Source of the DNA: an uncultured Oscillospiraceae bacterium | Lineage (GTDB): Bacteria; Bacillota; Clostridia; Oscillospirales; Ruminococcaceae | Length of the DNA: 64,000 nt | Reading direction: 5' to 3' | Assembly (NCBI GenBank): GCA_900548355.1 | Contig: URKR01000008.1 | Coordinates: 1-64,000 of the forward strand | In this document: piece by piece, positions 1 through 9,112 of the stretch | Layout: each line of letters opens with the position of its first letter | Position numbering within the stretch: position 1 is the stretch's first letter | Position numbers and translations under genes: made by a program | Notes under the pieces: generated by a model | The model's database searches: none | The model's input: the letters and a program-made list of their open reading frames with translations, nothing else | What the model was told of the DNA's origin: nothing

Positions 1-2
1 AG

Positions 3-110
3 CCCCGGCCCCGGCCTGCCAGAGAAGCGCCCCCTGAACGGCCGGCCGCGCCGGCGGGCGGGGTGCGGCGGTTGGCTGCGGGTGCTGGGCCCGCGGCGTT
101 TCTTTCGTGA
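3..110 (+). CDS. Possible 3' end of an upstream gene (partial)
   Basis: An open frame enters the window and stops at a TGA at 108-110. It encodes about 35 residues rich in Pro, Ala and Arg, like the low-complexity tails of other proteins in this genome. A perfect 13-bp hairpin about 40 nt downstream (151-179) would suit the end of a transcription unit. GC-rich DNA keeps wrong frames open by chance and another frame is open to about 189, so this is only a weak call. No function can be given. Confidence 0.2.
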   Translation, partial: PRPRPAREAPPERPAAPAGGVRRLAAGAGPAAFLS

Positions 111-150
111 AAAATGGCATCGTGATCCCCCTCTTTCCTGCAATTGGGTG

Positions 151-179
151 CCAAACCGCGGCAGTCTGCCGCGGTTTGG
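151..179. terminator. Perfect 13-bp hairpin, probable terminator of the upstream unit
   Basis: Arms 151-163 and 167-179 are perfectly complementary around a 3-nt GTC loop. No strong T-run follows (TTCAG), so termination efficiency is uncertain. The rest of 111-476 holds no gene I can support. Confidence 0.45.
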
Positions 180-476
180 TTCAGTATAAGGCAGCCGGGC
201 CGCACCTTTTGTTGCAGGAGGGCGAAGGACCAAAACAGGACAAAAAGCCCTATAACCGGGACTGTGGCAAGCCCGGGGGCTGTACACGCCTTGCCGGGGC
301 GCGGGTTTTGGTTTATACTAAAGTCTATAGAGAAAAGCATGAGAAAAAAGGGAAAACGCGCCGCCGCATCATGCCGCGGCTTTGCCTTGTGAACTGCAGG
401 GCAGTGCGTGCCCATCACATGCGCTGGGAGGGGCGAGAATGCCCGGCTCCTGTCTTGCCCGAAGGGAGGGTACGCC

Positions 477-3008
477 TTGGATCTTTACCGCTGTGAATCG
501 CCCGAATGCGATTTTGTCACCGCCAACCCGGATCTTGAACAATGCCCGGTTTGCGGCGGGGCTTTCTTTGTGCCGGCAACCGAAGAAGAAGTCGCCCCGC
601 ACGGCTGGTTCTACCTCAGCCAGGAGGCCGCCCGCGCACACCGCGAGACCGACGCCTATGCGGCGTCAGCCCGCGGCGCCGCGCTGGGCGACGCCGCCTG
701 CCAGTGTGAACAGGGCCGCCGCTTGCATGAAGGCCGCGGCGTTGCGCGGGACCAGGCCGCTGCGGCCGCTTGCTTTGAAGCTGCCGCGGCGCAGAACAGC
801 CCGGATGGGCAATGCCTGCTGGGCCTCTGCCATGAAAAGGGGGAGGGGGTGCCCCAAAGCTGGGAAAACGCAGCTTTCCTTTACCGCCAGGCTGCCGACC
901 AGGGTTTTGCCCCGGCCCAGTGCAACCTGGGCTGGTGCTATGAGTATGGCAAGGGGGTTCCGCAGGACCCCCGCCGCGCCGTCTACTGGTACAGTGCCGC
1001 TGCTTTACAGAAAGATGCCAGGGCAGAGTGTTGTCTCGGCGTCTGCTATATGAATGGCATCGGGGTGGAGCCGGATATCGCCCGCGCGGTGCAGCTGTAT
1101 GAAATGGCCGCTGCCGCGCACTATCCGCCGGCGCAGTGCAACCTGGGCCTTTTGTATGAGGAAGGCCGCGGGGTTGAGAAAGACCAGAAGAAAGCCGTGG
1201 CGCTTTACACCGCTGCCGCGGCCCGGGGGGCTGACCGCGCGCTCTTCGCCCTTGGCGCCTGCTATGAGGAGGGCAACGGCGTTGAAAAGGACCTGGACAA
1301 AGCCGCCGATTTGTACCGCCAGGCGGCGGAAAAGGGCCACCCGCGCGCGCAGGTGAATTATGGGCTTTGCTGTGAATTTGGCCGCGGTACGCCCGCTGAC
1401 CCCAAAGCCGCCGCCCACTGGTATGGGGAGGCCGCCAAACAGGGCGACCCCAACGGCGCCTGCAACCTGGGGTTCTGCTACGAAAGCGCCATCGGGGTGC
1501 CGCAAAGCTGGGGGGACGCTGTGCGCTGGTATGCGGCGGCGTCCGAAAAAGGGCACCCGCGCGCCCAATATTGCCTTGGCTGGTGTTATGAGTTCGGCCG
1601 CGGCCTGCAGCGCGATGAGGCCGAGGCCGCCCGGCTGTATGAGCTGGCGTCCAGGCAAGCGTACGCCCCTGCACTGACCCGGCTGGGCCTGCTGTATGAA
1701 GACGGCCGCGGCGTGGCCCAGAGCTGGGACAAAGCGGTGGATTGTTACCGCCGCGCGGTTGAATACGGGTATGCCCCGGCCCAATGCAGCCTTGGCTGGT
1801 GTTATGAGTTCGGCAAAGGGGTGGACAAGGACCCCGCCGAGGCCGCCCGGCTGTACGCGGCGGCCGCTTCGGCAGGCGATCCGCGGGGGGCCTGCATGCT
1901 CGGCGTAATGTATGAAAACGGGTCCGGCGTAGCCAAAGACGAAACCCGCGCGGCTGAGCTTTACCGCACCGCGGCGGACAAAGGTCTTGCCCGCGCCCAG
2001 TACAACTATGCGCTTTGCTGTGAGCAGGGCCGCGGCGTACCCCAAAGTTGGGAAGAGGCTGTCCGCTGGTATCGCAAAGCTGCTGACCAGGGCCATGCCG
2101 GCGCGGCCTGCAACCTTGGCTGGTGTTATGAGTTCGGCAAAGGCGTCGGGCAGGATATGGCCCGGGCGGTGGCTTTTTACCGCAAGGGGGCGGAAGGCGG
2201 CGACGAACAGGCCCAGTGCAATCTGGGCTGGTGCTATGAAAGCGGCAGCGGCGCCGACCAGGACTGGGCTGCGGCCGTCCGCTGGTACCGGGCTGCGGCA
2301 CAGCAAGGCCTGGCCCGCGCCCAGTGCAACCTGGGGCTCTGTTATGAAAACGGTACCGGCGTTGACCAGGACTGGGCGCAGGCGGCTGCATGGTACGCCA
2401 AGGCGGCGGACCAGGGCTATGCCCCGGCGCTGTGCTACCTGGGCAACTGTTATGAAAACGGCACCGGAGTGGAGCAAAACTGTACCCGTGCCGCGGCGCT
2501 CTACCGCCAGGCGGCAGATAAAGGCTTGCCGCGCGCCCAGTGCAGCCTGGGACTGCTGTTTGAGAAGGGGGACGGCGTGCCCCAAAGTTGGGAAAAAGCG
2601 GTGGAGTGGTACCGTACCGCGGCCGACCAGGGCTACGCCCCGGCCCAGTGCAACCTGGGGTGGTGCTGTGAGTTTGGCAAGGGCGTCGCACAGGACGCTG
2701 TGGCGGCCTTCCGCTGGTATACCAAGGCGGCTGAGCAGGGCCTGGCCCGTGCCCAGTGCTGCCTTGGGCAGTGTTACGAAAGCGGCATCGGCACCTTCCC
2801 GGACGAGGCGCAGGCCGCGCTGTGGTACCGCCGCGCGGCCGAGCAGGATTACCCGCGCGGCATGTATGCGCTGGGCCGCTGCCTTGAAACCGGGCGCGGC
2901 GTCCCGTGCGATCGGACCGCCGCCCGCAACTGGTTCCAGCGCGCCGCGGACGCCGGGCTGGCCGACGCGCAGGAAGCGCTGAAGCGAAGGAGACGGAGAC
3001 TCTTCTGA
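477..3008 (+). CDS. Zinc-ribbon protein with 21 Sel1 (TPR-like) repeats
   Basis: A protein of about 843 residues. The N-terminal 75 residues carry a small zinc ribbon (CESPEC, then CPVCGG about 12 residues later). The rest is 21 consecutive Sel1 repeats of exactly 36 residues, each close to the pattern QCNLGWCYE.G.GV.QD followed by A..WYR.AA.QG..A, and a short basic tail (KRRRRRLF). Sel1 repeats form alpha/alpha superhelices used as protein-protein scaffolds. There is no signal peptide, so it should be cytosolic. I prefer the TTG start at 477, which has GAAGGGAGGG 6 nt upstream; an in-frame ATG at 408 lacks a good ribosome site. The partner and pathway are unknown. Confidence 0.85.
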   Translation: MDLYRCESPECDFVTANPDLEQCPVCGGAFFVPATEEEVAPHGWFYLSQEAARAHRETDAYAASARGAALGDAACQCEQGRRLHEGRGVARDQAAAAACFEAAAAQNSPDGQCLLGLCHEKGEGVPQSWENAAFLYRQAADQGFAPAQCNLGWCYEYGKGVPQDPRRAVYWYSAAALQKDARAECCLGVCYMNGIGVEPDIARAVQLYEMAAAAHYPPAQCNLGLLYEEGRGVEKDQKKAVALYTAAAARGADRALFALGACYEEGNGVEKDLDKAADLYRQAAEKGHPRAQVNYGLCCEFGRGTPADPKAAAHWYGEAAKQGDPNGACNLGFCYESAIGVPQSWGDAVRWYAAASEKGHPRAQYCLGWCYEFGRGLQRDEAEAARLYELASRQAYAPALTRLGLLYEDGRGVAQSWDKAVDCYRRAVEYGYAPAQCSLGWCYEFGKGVDKDPAEAARLYAAAASAGDPRGACMLGVMYENGSGVAKDETRAAELYRTAADKGLARAQYNYALCCEQGRGVPQSWEEAVRWYRKAADQGHAGAACNLGWCYEFGKGVGQDMARAVAFYRKGAEGGDEQAQCNLGWCYESGSGADQDWAAAVRWYRAAAQQGLARAQCNLGLCYENGTGVDQDWAQAAAWYAKAADQGYAPALCYLGNCYENGTGVEQNCTRAAALYRQAADKGLPRAQCSLGLLFEKGDGVPQSWEKAVEWYRTAADQGYAPAQCNLGWCCEFGKGVAQDAVAAFRWYTKAAEQGLARAQCCLGQCYESGIGTFPDEAQAALWYRRAAEQDYPRGMYALGRCLETGRGVPCDRTAARNWFQRAADAGLADAQEALKRRRRRLF

Positions 3009-3060
3009 GGGGCGCTGGAAAAACGCCCCGGCCAACAGGACACAATCCCCATCCAAATAG

Positions 3061-3150
3061 AAAAAAACGCGCCTGCCGCGCGGTCTTGAAAGGCAGTCGG
3101 AATCGTTCCGGCCTCCTTTCGAGATCCCCGGCGGGCGCTTTTTTCGTTTT
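3061..3150 (+). terminator. Long nested hairpin ending in a T-run
   Basis: The A-run and cgcgcctgccg arm at 3061-3078 pairs with the ccggcgggcg arm and T-run near 3127-3144. Inside it TCTTGAAAGG (about 3084-3093) pairs with CCTTTCGAGA (about 3115-3124), and at the tip CGGAA pairs with TTCCG around TCG. The structure is followed by TTTTTTCGTTTTT. It should terminate the Sel1 transcript and, with A and T runs on opposite sides, could act in both directions. Confidence 0.55.
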
Positions 3151-3193
3151 TCATAGCACACCGCCGGAAAACCGGGAACGGCTTGCGGGATAA

Positions 3194-3212
3194 ATTTTCT
3201 GCATAAGAAAAT
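3194..3212. promoter_or_regulatory. Operator-like palindrome upstream of the XRE gene
   Basis: ATTTTCT-GCATA-AGAAAAT is a perfect 7-bp inverted repeat with a 5-nt spacer in the AT-rich stretch about 190 nt upstream of the XRE regulator. It is a candidate autoregulatory site; nothing else supports it. Confidence 0.3.
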
Positions 3213-3401
3213 TATTATATTCCAAATCGGAAAATTCAGGGCTGTTCAACCGCGCGGCACCGGCGTAGAATAGAGGGCAGAAAAGGGCAAGCGGACGCCC
3301 AAGGAAATCCAGGATGTGGCGAAGCCCACGGTACGGTTCCATCCGGCGGCAACGCAGCACGCCGCCCCCTTTTCTTGCGCACCGTCAAGGAGGTTGATAG
3401 A

Positions 3402-4514
3402 ATGCAGGTTATGCTGGCCGAAAACATCCGGGCCTTCCGCCGCGAGAAAAAACTGACCCAGGAGCAGCTGGCCGAGGTGCTCGGCGTCACGGTGGGCACC
3501 GTCTCAAAATGGGAGAGCGCCGCCTCGACGCCGGACGTCGGGCTGATTATGGAGATGGCCGACTTTTTCGGCACCTCGGTGGACCTGCTGCTGGGCTACC
3601 GGCAGCAGAGCGCCAGTCTGGCCGATACGCTGGCGCATCTGCGCGCGCTGCGCCACGACAGGCGCTACGCCGAGGGTCGCCGCGAGGCCGAGAAGGCGGT
3701 CAGGCGCTTCCCCAACAGTTTTGATGTTGTCTACCAGAGCGCAATGCTCTGGCAGATGGCCGGGCTGGAGGAGCAGGACAAAGCGGCCAGCCGCCGCGCC
3801 GAAGCGCTTTATGGCCGCGCGCTTGAGCTGTTTGACCAGAACACCGATCCCACAATCAGCCGCGTTTCCCTCAACAACTGCCTGGCGAACGCCTTGCTGG
3901 AGTTGGATGAGACCGAGCGCGGCATCGAGCTGCTCAAACAGAACAACGTCGAAGGGGTCAACAACGCCCGGATCGGCCAGGTCCTCGCCCAGCTCGAGGG
4001 CCGCGGTGACGAAGCGCTCGACTATTTTGAAGAGGCCCTGCTCGATTCCATCGCACAGTTAATTGAGATCTGTGTCGGCTATCTCAATGTGGCGGCCGGC
4101 GGCGGCTGTGCGGCCGGGCCGGCGCGCGCGCTCACGCAGTTGGTGGCCGGTTTCCTGGCCGGGCTGCGGCGGCCGGGCGGCGCCTCGCCGATGGATAAAT
4201 ACCTGCCCGCCCTGTGGTGCGGCTGCGCCATTTTGTCCGAAGAACAAGGCCTGCCCGAACAGGCCGCGGCTGACCTGCGCACCGCCTGGCAGCTCGCCAA
4301 GGTCTACGACGCCGCGCCCACCACCCGGATGGATGCGATCCGCTTCGTGCGCCCCGGCAAGCTGCAGCAGGCCGCCGCATTTGACGATTTCGGCCTGACG
4401 GCCCGCGCCGGGGTTGACACCATGCTACAGAAGAACGGGACGGAGCACCCCCGCCTGGCCGCTCTTTGGAAGGAGTTTACCGATGAAGAAGAACACGAAA
4501 CCGACAAAGCCTGA
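3402..4514 (+). CDS. XRE-family regulator with C-terminal helical repeat domain
   Basis: A protein of 370 residues. Residues about 5-60 form a Cro/C1-type helix-turn-helix (REKKLTQEQLAEVLGVTVGT, then a VSKWE recognition helix). The remainder looks like an all-helical TPR-type sensor domain. The ATG at 3402 is chosen because AAGGAGG lies 7 nt upstream; an in-frame ATG at 3375 would sit ahead of that site. The 3' end overlaps the next gene by 32 nt, so translation is probably coupled and the regulator likely controls the adjacent ABC transporter in response to an unknown signal. Confidence 0.85.
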   Translation: MQVMLAENIRAFRREKKLTQEQLAEVLGVTVGTVSKWESAASTPDVGLIMEMADFFGTSVDLLLGYRQQSASLADTLAHLRALRHDRRYAEGRREAEKAVRRFPNSFDVVYQSAMLWQMAGLEEQDKAASRRAEALYGRALELFDQNTDPTISRVSLNNCLANALLELDETERGIELLKQNNVEGVNNARIGQVLAQLEGRGDEALDYFEEALLDSIAQLIEICVGYLNVAAGGGCAAGPARALTQLVAGFLAGLRRPGGASPMDKYLPALWCGCAILSEEQGLPEQAAADLRTAWQLAKVYDAAPTTRMDAIRFVRPGKLQQAAAFDDFGLTARAGVDTMLQKNGTEHPRLAALWKEFTDEEEHETDKA

Positions 4515-6231
4515 CCGCGAAACGCTGGCCCGCCGCCGGCAATTCACCCGCCAGTTTTACCGCGGCAACCGCGCCACCCTGGCGTTTGCCATGGCGGCCT
4601 GCATCCTGGCGGCCGCGGTGAATTTGGCGCTCTCCTGGCTGCTGCAGCAGACGGTGGACCTGGCCACCGGCGCGGGCGGCACCTGCACGCTGGGGCAGCT
4701 GGCGCTCATCACGCTGGGGCTGCTGGCCGGATGCGCCGTGCTGGATGCTGCCTCCGCCTGGGCACGGCCGCGTTTTTTGTCCCGCGCGATCGCCCAGTAC
4801 CGCGAATACGCCTACGCGGAGCTGCTCAAGAAAAACCTCGCCACCTTCACGCGGGAGGATACCGCCGTCTACCTCTCGGCGCTTTCAAACGACGCCAACA
4901 GCATCGAGACCAACTACCTGCAGAAGATGTTCGAGTTCTGGGGCAACGCCGTGCTGTTTGCCGGGGCGCTGGTGATGATGTTTTTCTACAGCGCGCCGCT
5001 GGCCGTGGTGGCGCTTGTGCTCTCGGCGCTGCCGCTGGCGGTCTCGATGCTGCTGGGGCCGCGGCTGGCCCGGGCCGAAACCGCCCTTTCGGCCGAGAAC
5101 GCCCGCTTTGTGGCTGCCGTGAAGGAAGGGCTGGGCGGCTTTTCGGTGGTCAAGAGCTTCCAGGCTGAGCGGCAGGCCTACGGCCTCTTTGCCAAAAGCA
5201 GCCGCCGGGTGCAGGACGCGATGCGCCGCCGGCTGCGGGAAAATTCGATCCTCGGTTCGGTGGGATCGACGGTGGGCGCCGCAGCGCAGATGGGGGTCTT
5301 TCTGGTCGGCTGCTGGATGGCGCTGGCCGGCCGGGGCATCACGCCCGGTGTACTCGTGATCTTTGTCAACCTGATGGGCTGTGCGATCAATTTTGTCGCC
5401 GCGCTGCCGGATTTTGTCTCCAACCACACCGCCTGCTGCGCGCTGATCGACCGGCTGGCCGGCGCGCTCGCCGTCAACCTGCAGGCATCGGGCAGGGCGG
5501 CGCCGAACCGGCTTGAAACGGTCATCCGGCTGCAGAATCTTTCTTTTGGCTACGAGCCCGGCCAGCCGGTGCTGCGGGATGTATCGGCCGAATTCGAGGC
5601 CGGCAAAAGCTACGCGGTGGTGGGGGCTTCGGGCAGCGGCAAATCCACGCTGCTGCGCCTGCTGATGGCGGGGGAAGGCCGCTACGACGGCAACATTTTC
5701 TACGACGACGCCGAGCTGCGCACCGTCAGCACCGACTCGCTCTTCGATCTTGTCTCGCTGATCGAGCAGAACGTCTTTGTCTTTGACAGCTCGATCCGGG
5801 ATAACATCACGATGTTCCGGGATTTCCCGCCCGACGAGCTCGCGCGGGCGGTGCGGCTCTCCGGCCTGGGGCCGCTCATCGACGCCAAGGGCTGGGACTA
5901 CCGCTGCGGCGAGAACGGTGCGAACCTGTCGGGCGGCGAGCGGCAGCGCATCTCGATCGCCCGCTGCCTGCTGCGCCGCGCGCCAGTGCTGCTGGTGGAC
6001 GAGGCCACCGCCGCGCTCGACAAAGAAACCGCCTTCCGGGTTGCAAGCTCGATCCTGGATCTGCAGGGCATGACCCGCATCGTCGTCACCCACGCCCTCG
6101 ACGCCGCGCTGCTGCGCCGGTACGACGGCATCCTCGTGCTCAAAAACGGCGCGGTTGTCGAGCGCGGGCAGTTTGCGGAGCTGATGGACAGAAAAGGGTA
6201 TTTCTACTCGCTTTACACCGTTTCGCAGTGA
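4483..6231 (+). CDS. ABC transporter, fused permease-ATPase (exporter type)
   Basis: A 582-residue half-transporter: an N-terminal transmembrane domain (about residues 25-310) and a C-terminal nucleotide-binding domain with Walker A GASGSGKST, a Q-loop (SLIEQNVFVF), signature LSGGERQRISIA, Walker B VLLVDEAT and a switch His (VVTHALD). It would work as a homodimer in the cytoplasmic membrane and export a lipid, peptide or drug; the substrate cannot be read from sequence. The start at 4483 has GGAAGGAG 7 nt upstream and lies inside the XRE gene, giving a translationally coupled two-gene unit that ends at a strong terminator. Confidence 0.9.
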   Translation: MKKNTKPTKPDRETLARRRQFTRQFYRGNRATLAFAMAACILAAAVNLALSWLLQQTVDLATGAGGTCTLGQLALITLGLLAGCAVLDAASAWARPRFLSRAIAQYREYAYAELLKKNLATFTREDTAVYLSALSNDANSIETNYLQKMFEFWGNAVLFAGALVMMFFYSAPLAVVALVLSALPLAVSMLLGPRLARAETALSAENARFVAAVKEGLGGFSVVKSFQAERQAYGLFAKSSRRVQDAMRRRLRENSILGSVGSTVGAAAQMGVFLVGCWMALAGRGITPGVLVIFVNLMGCAINFVAALPDFVSNHTACCALIDRLAGALAVNLQASGRAAPNRLETVIRLQNLSFGYEPGQPVLRDVSAEFEAGKSYAVVGASGSGKSTLLRLLMAGEGRYDGNIFYDDAELRTVSTDSLFDLVSLIEQNVFVFDSSIRDNITMFRDFPPDELARAVRLSGLGPLIDAKGWDYRCGENGANLSGGERQRISIARCLLRRAPVLLVDEATAALDKETAFRVASSILDLQGMTRIVVTHALDAALLRRYDGILVLKNGAVVERGQFAELMDRKGYFYSLYTVSQ

Positions 6232-6254
6232 AGCCCATCACACAGAGACATAAA

Positions 6255-6300
6255 AACCGCCCGCCCTGGGGAATAACCAGGGCGGGCGGTTGGTGGTTTT
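6255..6300. terminator. Bidirectional terminator between the ABC gene and gltX
   Basis: A perfect 15-bp stem (6255-6269 with 6277-6291) and a 7-nt loop, with an A-run on the left and TGGTGGTTTT on the right. It lies between two convergent genes and can serve both. Confidence 0.85.
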
Positions 6301-6349
6301 GGCAGAATGTTTTAGCGGTAGAGGCCGTGCAACAATAAATTCCTGGCAA

Positions 6350-7798
6350 TCACCCCAACGCCGCCAGCGCCGCCCGCAGCCGGGCGAGGGTTTCCTCTTT
6401 GCCGAGCATCGCGGCCAGGTCGGTGCCGCCGCCGGGGGTGCGGGCCTTGCCCGAAAGCGCGATGCCAAGCGGGTAGAGCAGCCAGCCGTTTTTCTTGCCG
6501 AGCTCCTCGGCCTTCGCCTTGCAGACCTCAAAAATCGCGTCGCGGCTCCAGTCCGCCTGCGCTTCCAGCACCGGCAGCAGCGCTTCAAGCGCCTCTTTGG
6601 CCGATTCGGGGGTCGTTTTCTGCTTTTTGTTGCGGTAGAGTTCGGCGTCGAAGGGGAGCACCGCGTCAAAGAAATCGAGCTGCGGCGGAATGTCCTCCAG
6701 CACCTCGCACCGCGGCTGCAGGTTGGCGCAGAGCAGGTCGCGGTCGATCGGGCGGCGCACGGCGCTGTCGATGAAGGGATCGGCCAGGCGGCGGAACTCC
6801 TCGGCAGGCAGCGCGCGGATGTAAGCCGCGTTGATCGCCCGCAGCTTGAGCGGGTCAAAGATGGCTGGCGACTTCGAGATGCGGCCGGGGTTCCAGATCC
6901 TGACCATCTCGTCGAGCGAGAAGATCTCCTCCTCGCCCTCCGGCGCCCAGCCGAGCAGCAGCAGGTAGTTGAGCACGGCGGCCGGCAGGTAGCCCTTGGC
7001 GACAAGATCCTGGTAGCTCGCGTCGCCGTTGCGCTTCGAGAGCTTGTGCTGGGCGTCCTTCATGACCGGCGGGCAGTGGATGTAAACCGGCAGCTCCCAG
7101 CCGAAGGCCTCATAGAGCAGGTTGTACTTCGGCGTGCTTGAAAGATACTCGCTGCCGCGGATGACGTGGGTGATGCCCATGAGGTGGTCGTCAACGACGT
7201 TCGCAAAGTTGTAGGTCGGCATCCCGTCGCTCTTGATGAGGATCTGGTCGTCAAGCTCCGCATTGTTGACCTCAATGTGGCCGTAGACGACATCGTCAAA
7301 CGCCGTGACCCCCTCGGCAGGGATCTTCTGGCGGATGACGTAGGGCTCGCCGGCCGCGAGCTTGGCGGCGACTTCCTCCGGCGAGAGATCGCGGCAGTGG
7401 CCGTCGTAGTGCGGCACCTCGCCGTTTGCCTTCTGCTCGGCGTGCAGGGATTCGAGCCGTTCTTCGTTACAGAAGCAATAGTAAGCCTTGCCGGCTTTGA
7501 CGAGCTGCTCGGCATATTGCTTGAAAAGCCCCATCCGCTCGCTCTGGATATAGGGGCCGACCGGGCCGCCGATGTCGGGGCCTTCGTCCCAGGTCAGGCC
7601 GGTGGCGCGCAGCGTATCATAGATGATGTCGGCCGCGCCTTCGACCAGCCGCTCCTGGTCGGTATCCTCAATCCGCAGGATGAAGGTGCCGCCGTTGTGG
7701 CGGGCCTGCAGATAGGTGTAAAGCGCGGTGCGCAGGTTGCCCACATGCATATACCCGGTGGGCGAGGGCGCAAAACGGGTGCGAACGGTGTTGGACAT
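6350..7798 (-). CDS. gltX: Glutamyl-tRNA synthetase
   Basis: Class I synthetase that charges tRNA-Glu (and, in many Firmicutes, tRNA-Gln, depending on whether a GatCAB amidotransferase is present elsewhere). The 482-residue length is normal. It begins RTRFAPSPTGYMHVGNLRTA, containing the HIGH-type ATP site, and has the KMSKS-type loop HKLSKRNGD near residue 250. The start at 7798 has GGGAGG about 10 nt upstream and puts the HIGH motif near the N terminus as usual; the frame stays open further upstream but that part overlaps trpS. Transcribed divergently from trpS. Confidence 0.96.
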   Translation of the reverse strand: MSNTVRTRFAPSPTGYMHVGNLRTALYTYLQARHNGGTFILRIEDTDQERLVEGAADIIYDTLRATGLTWDEGPDIGGPVGPYIQSERMGLFKQYAEQLVKAGKAYYCFCNEERLESLHAEQKANGEVPHYDGHCRDLSPEEVAAKLAAGEPYVIRQKIPAEGVTAFDDVVYGHIEVNNAELDDQILIKSDGMPTYNFANVVDDHLMGITHVIRGSEYLSSTPKYNLLYEAFGWELPVYIHCPPVMKDAQHKLSKRNGDASYQDLVAKGYLPAAVLNYLLLLGWAPEGEEEIFSLDEMVRIWNPGRISKSPAIFDPLKLRAINAAYIRALPAEEFRRLADPFIDSAVRRPIDRDLLCANLQPRCEVLEDIPPQLDFFDAVLPFDAELYRNKKQKTTPESAKEALEALLPVLEAQADWSRDAIFEVCKAKAEELGKKNGWLLYPLGIALSGKARTPGGGTDLAAMLGKEETLARLRAALAALG

Positions 7799-7850
7799 AG
7801 GGCGATATCCTCCCAGATCGGCCGGAAAACGGCCGGAATTTTCTATTTTC

Positions 7851-7879
7851 AGTTTAGCGGCTGCGGGCGGGTTTGTCAA
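7851..7879 (-). promoter_or_regulatory. Promoter of gltX
   Basis: On the minus strand TTGACA (plus 7874-7879) is followed after 17 nt by TAAACT (plus 7851-7856), about 50 nt ahead of the gltX start. It stands back to back with the trpS promoter. Confidence 0.7.
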
Positions 7880-7891
7880 CCTCGCCGCGCC

Positions 7892-7920
7892 TTGACAAAC
7901 GCTGGCCCATGTCCTATACT
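7892..7920 (+). promoter_or_regulatory. Promoter of trpS
   Basis: TTGACA at 7892-7897, a 17-nt spacer, and TATACT at 7915-7920. The leader to the trpS ATG is only about 22 nt, so there is no room for a T-box. Confidence 0.85.
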
Positions 7921-7948
7921 GAACTACAATACAAAAGGAGAGACCGTT

Positions 7949-8983
7949 ATGTCTGAATCGATGTCCGAATCGTCCATTCTGCCGGCGCGCAAGCGCATTT
8001 TGTCCGGCATCCAGCCCACCGGCACCCCCACATTGGGCAACTATCTCGGCGCGCTGCGCAACTGGGCGCTGCTGCAAAACAGCTACGATTGCCTGTATAT
8101 GATCGCCGACCTGCATGCTTTGACCGTGCGGGAAGAACCCGCAACGCTGCGCCGCAACAGCCGCGCGCTGGCCGCGCTGCTGCTTGCCGTCGGCATTGAC
8201 CCGCAGCAGCACATCCTGTTTGTGCAGAGCCATGTGCCGGCCCACTGTGAACTGGCCTGGGTGCTGGCCTGCAACACCCAGTTCGGCGAACTGTCCCGCA
8301 TGACCCAGTTCAAGGACAAGAGCGCCAAACATCCCGACAATGTCAACGGCGGCCTGTTCACCTACCCGGTGCTGATGGCGGCCGATATCCTTGTCTACAA
8401 CGCCGACCTCGTCCCGGTCGGTCAGGACCAGACCCAGCACCTCGAAATCGCGCGGGACATCGCCGGCCGGTTCAACGGTATCTATGGAGATACCTTCACA
8501 CTGCCCGAAGGCTATGTGCCGGCCGCCGGCGCCAAAATCATGTCGCTGTCTGAACCAACCAAAAAGATGAGCAAATCCGACCCCAACGTCAACAGCTTTG
8601 TGCTGATGACCGACGATAAGGACGCCATCCTGCGCAAGTTCAAGCGCGCCGTGACCGATTCGGACGGCGTGGTGCGGTTTGATCCCGAAAACAAGCCTGG
8701 CGTTTCCAACCTGATGGCGATTTACGCTTCCTTCACCGGCAAGGCGATGGAGGAGATCGAAGCAGAGTTTGCGGGCCGCGGCTACGGCGATTTCAAGGCG
8801 GCCGTTGCCGAAACAACCGCCGATGCGCTCGCGCCGGTGCAGAGCGAATATGCCCGTATCCTGGCGGACAAAGCTTATGTTGACGGTGTGCTCAAGGATG
8901 GCGCGGCCCGCGCGGCGCGGCTGGCCAACCGTACCGTGGCAAAGGTGTACCGCAAGGTGGGCCTGCTGCAGCTGGAACGCTGA
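7949..8983 (+). CDS. trpS: Tryptophanyl-tRNA synthetase
   Basis: Class I synthetase of 344 residues that charges tRNA-Trp. It shows the TIGN-type ATP site (SGIQPTGTPTLGNYLGAL) near residue 30 and the KMSKS loop (KKMSKSDPN) near residue 210. The ATG at 7949 has AAAGGAGAG upstream and matches the family N terminus, apart from a short extra MSESMSESS leader. A single-gene unit with its own promoter and a strong terminator. Confidence 0.96.
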   Translation: MSESMSESSILPARKRILSGIQPTGTPTLGNYLGALRNWALLQNSYDCLYMIADLHALTVREEPATLRRNSRALAALLLAVGIDPQQHILFVQSHVPAHCELAWVLACNTQFGELSRMTQFKDKSAKHPDNVNGGLFTYPVLMAADILVYNADLVPVGQDQTQHLEIARDIAGRFNGIYGDTFTLPEGYVPAAGAKIMSLSEPTKKMSKSDPNVNSFVLMTDDKDAILRKFKRAVTDSDGVVRFDPENKPGVSNLMAIYASFTGKAMEEIEAEFAGRGYGDFKAAVAETTADALAPVQSEYARILADKAYVDGVLKDGAARAARLANRTVAKVYRKVGLLQLER

Positions 8984-9003
8984 AAAACAAAACCGATTTG
9001 TTT

Positions 9004-9050
9004 CCCCCGGGGGCTTGCGCTACGGCGCAAGCCCCCGGGGGTTCTTCTTA
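9004..9050 (+). terminator. Strong intrinsic terminator after trpS
   Basis: A perfect 17-bp stem (9004-9020 with 9025-9041) and a TACG tetraloop, followed by TTCTTCTT. Confidence 0.9.
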
Positions 9051-9084
9051 CAGAAATTTGACAAATTTTCTTTTGCGCTCCGTC

Positions 9085-9112
9085 TTGATTTTGCCTGGGC
9101 GGGGTGTATAAT
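9085..9112 (+). promoter_or_regulatory. Promoter of the MATE gene
   Basis: TTGATT (9085-9090), a 16-nt spacer and TATAAT (9107-9112), about 80 nt upstream of the ATG. A second TTGACA at 9058-9063 has no well placed -10. Confidence 0.6.

Larger units (their letters stand above)
3009..3401 (+). other. 393-nt intergenic region with hairpins and an operator-like palindrome
   Basis: It holds a GGGGCG/CGCCCC hairpin right after the Sel1 gene stop (3009-3029), the long nested hairpin at 3061-3144, a 7-bp palindrome at 3194-3212 and an AT-rich patch (about 3190-3225) likely to contain the promoter of the XRE gene. No coding capacity is supported. Confidence 0.6.

Noticed and set aside
616..3161. Very long antisense ORFs opposite the Sel1 gene (up to 809 codons)
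   Set aside because: GC-rich repeats keep all frames free of stops; the antisense products are Arg/Pro-rich low-complexity and lack ribosome sites.
7880..7948. T-box leader for trpS or gltX
   Set aside because: Both promoters sit close to their genes and leave leaders too short for a T-box; no specifier stem is visible.
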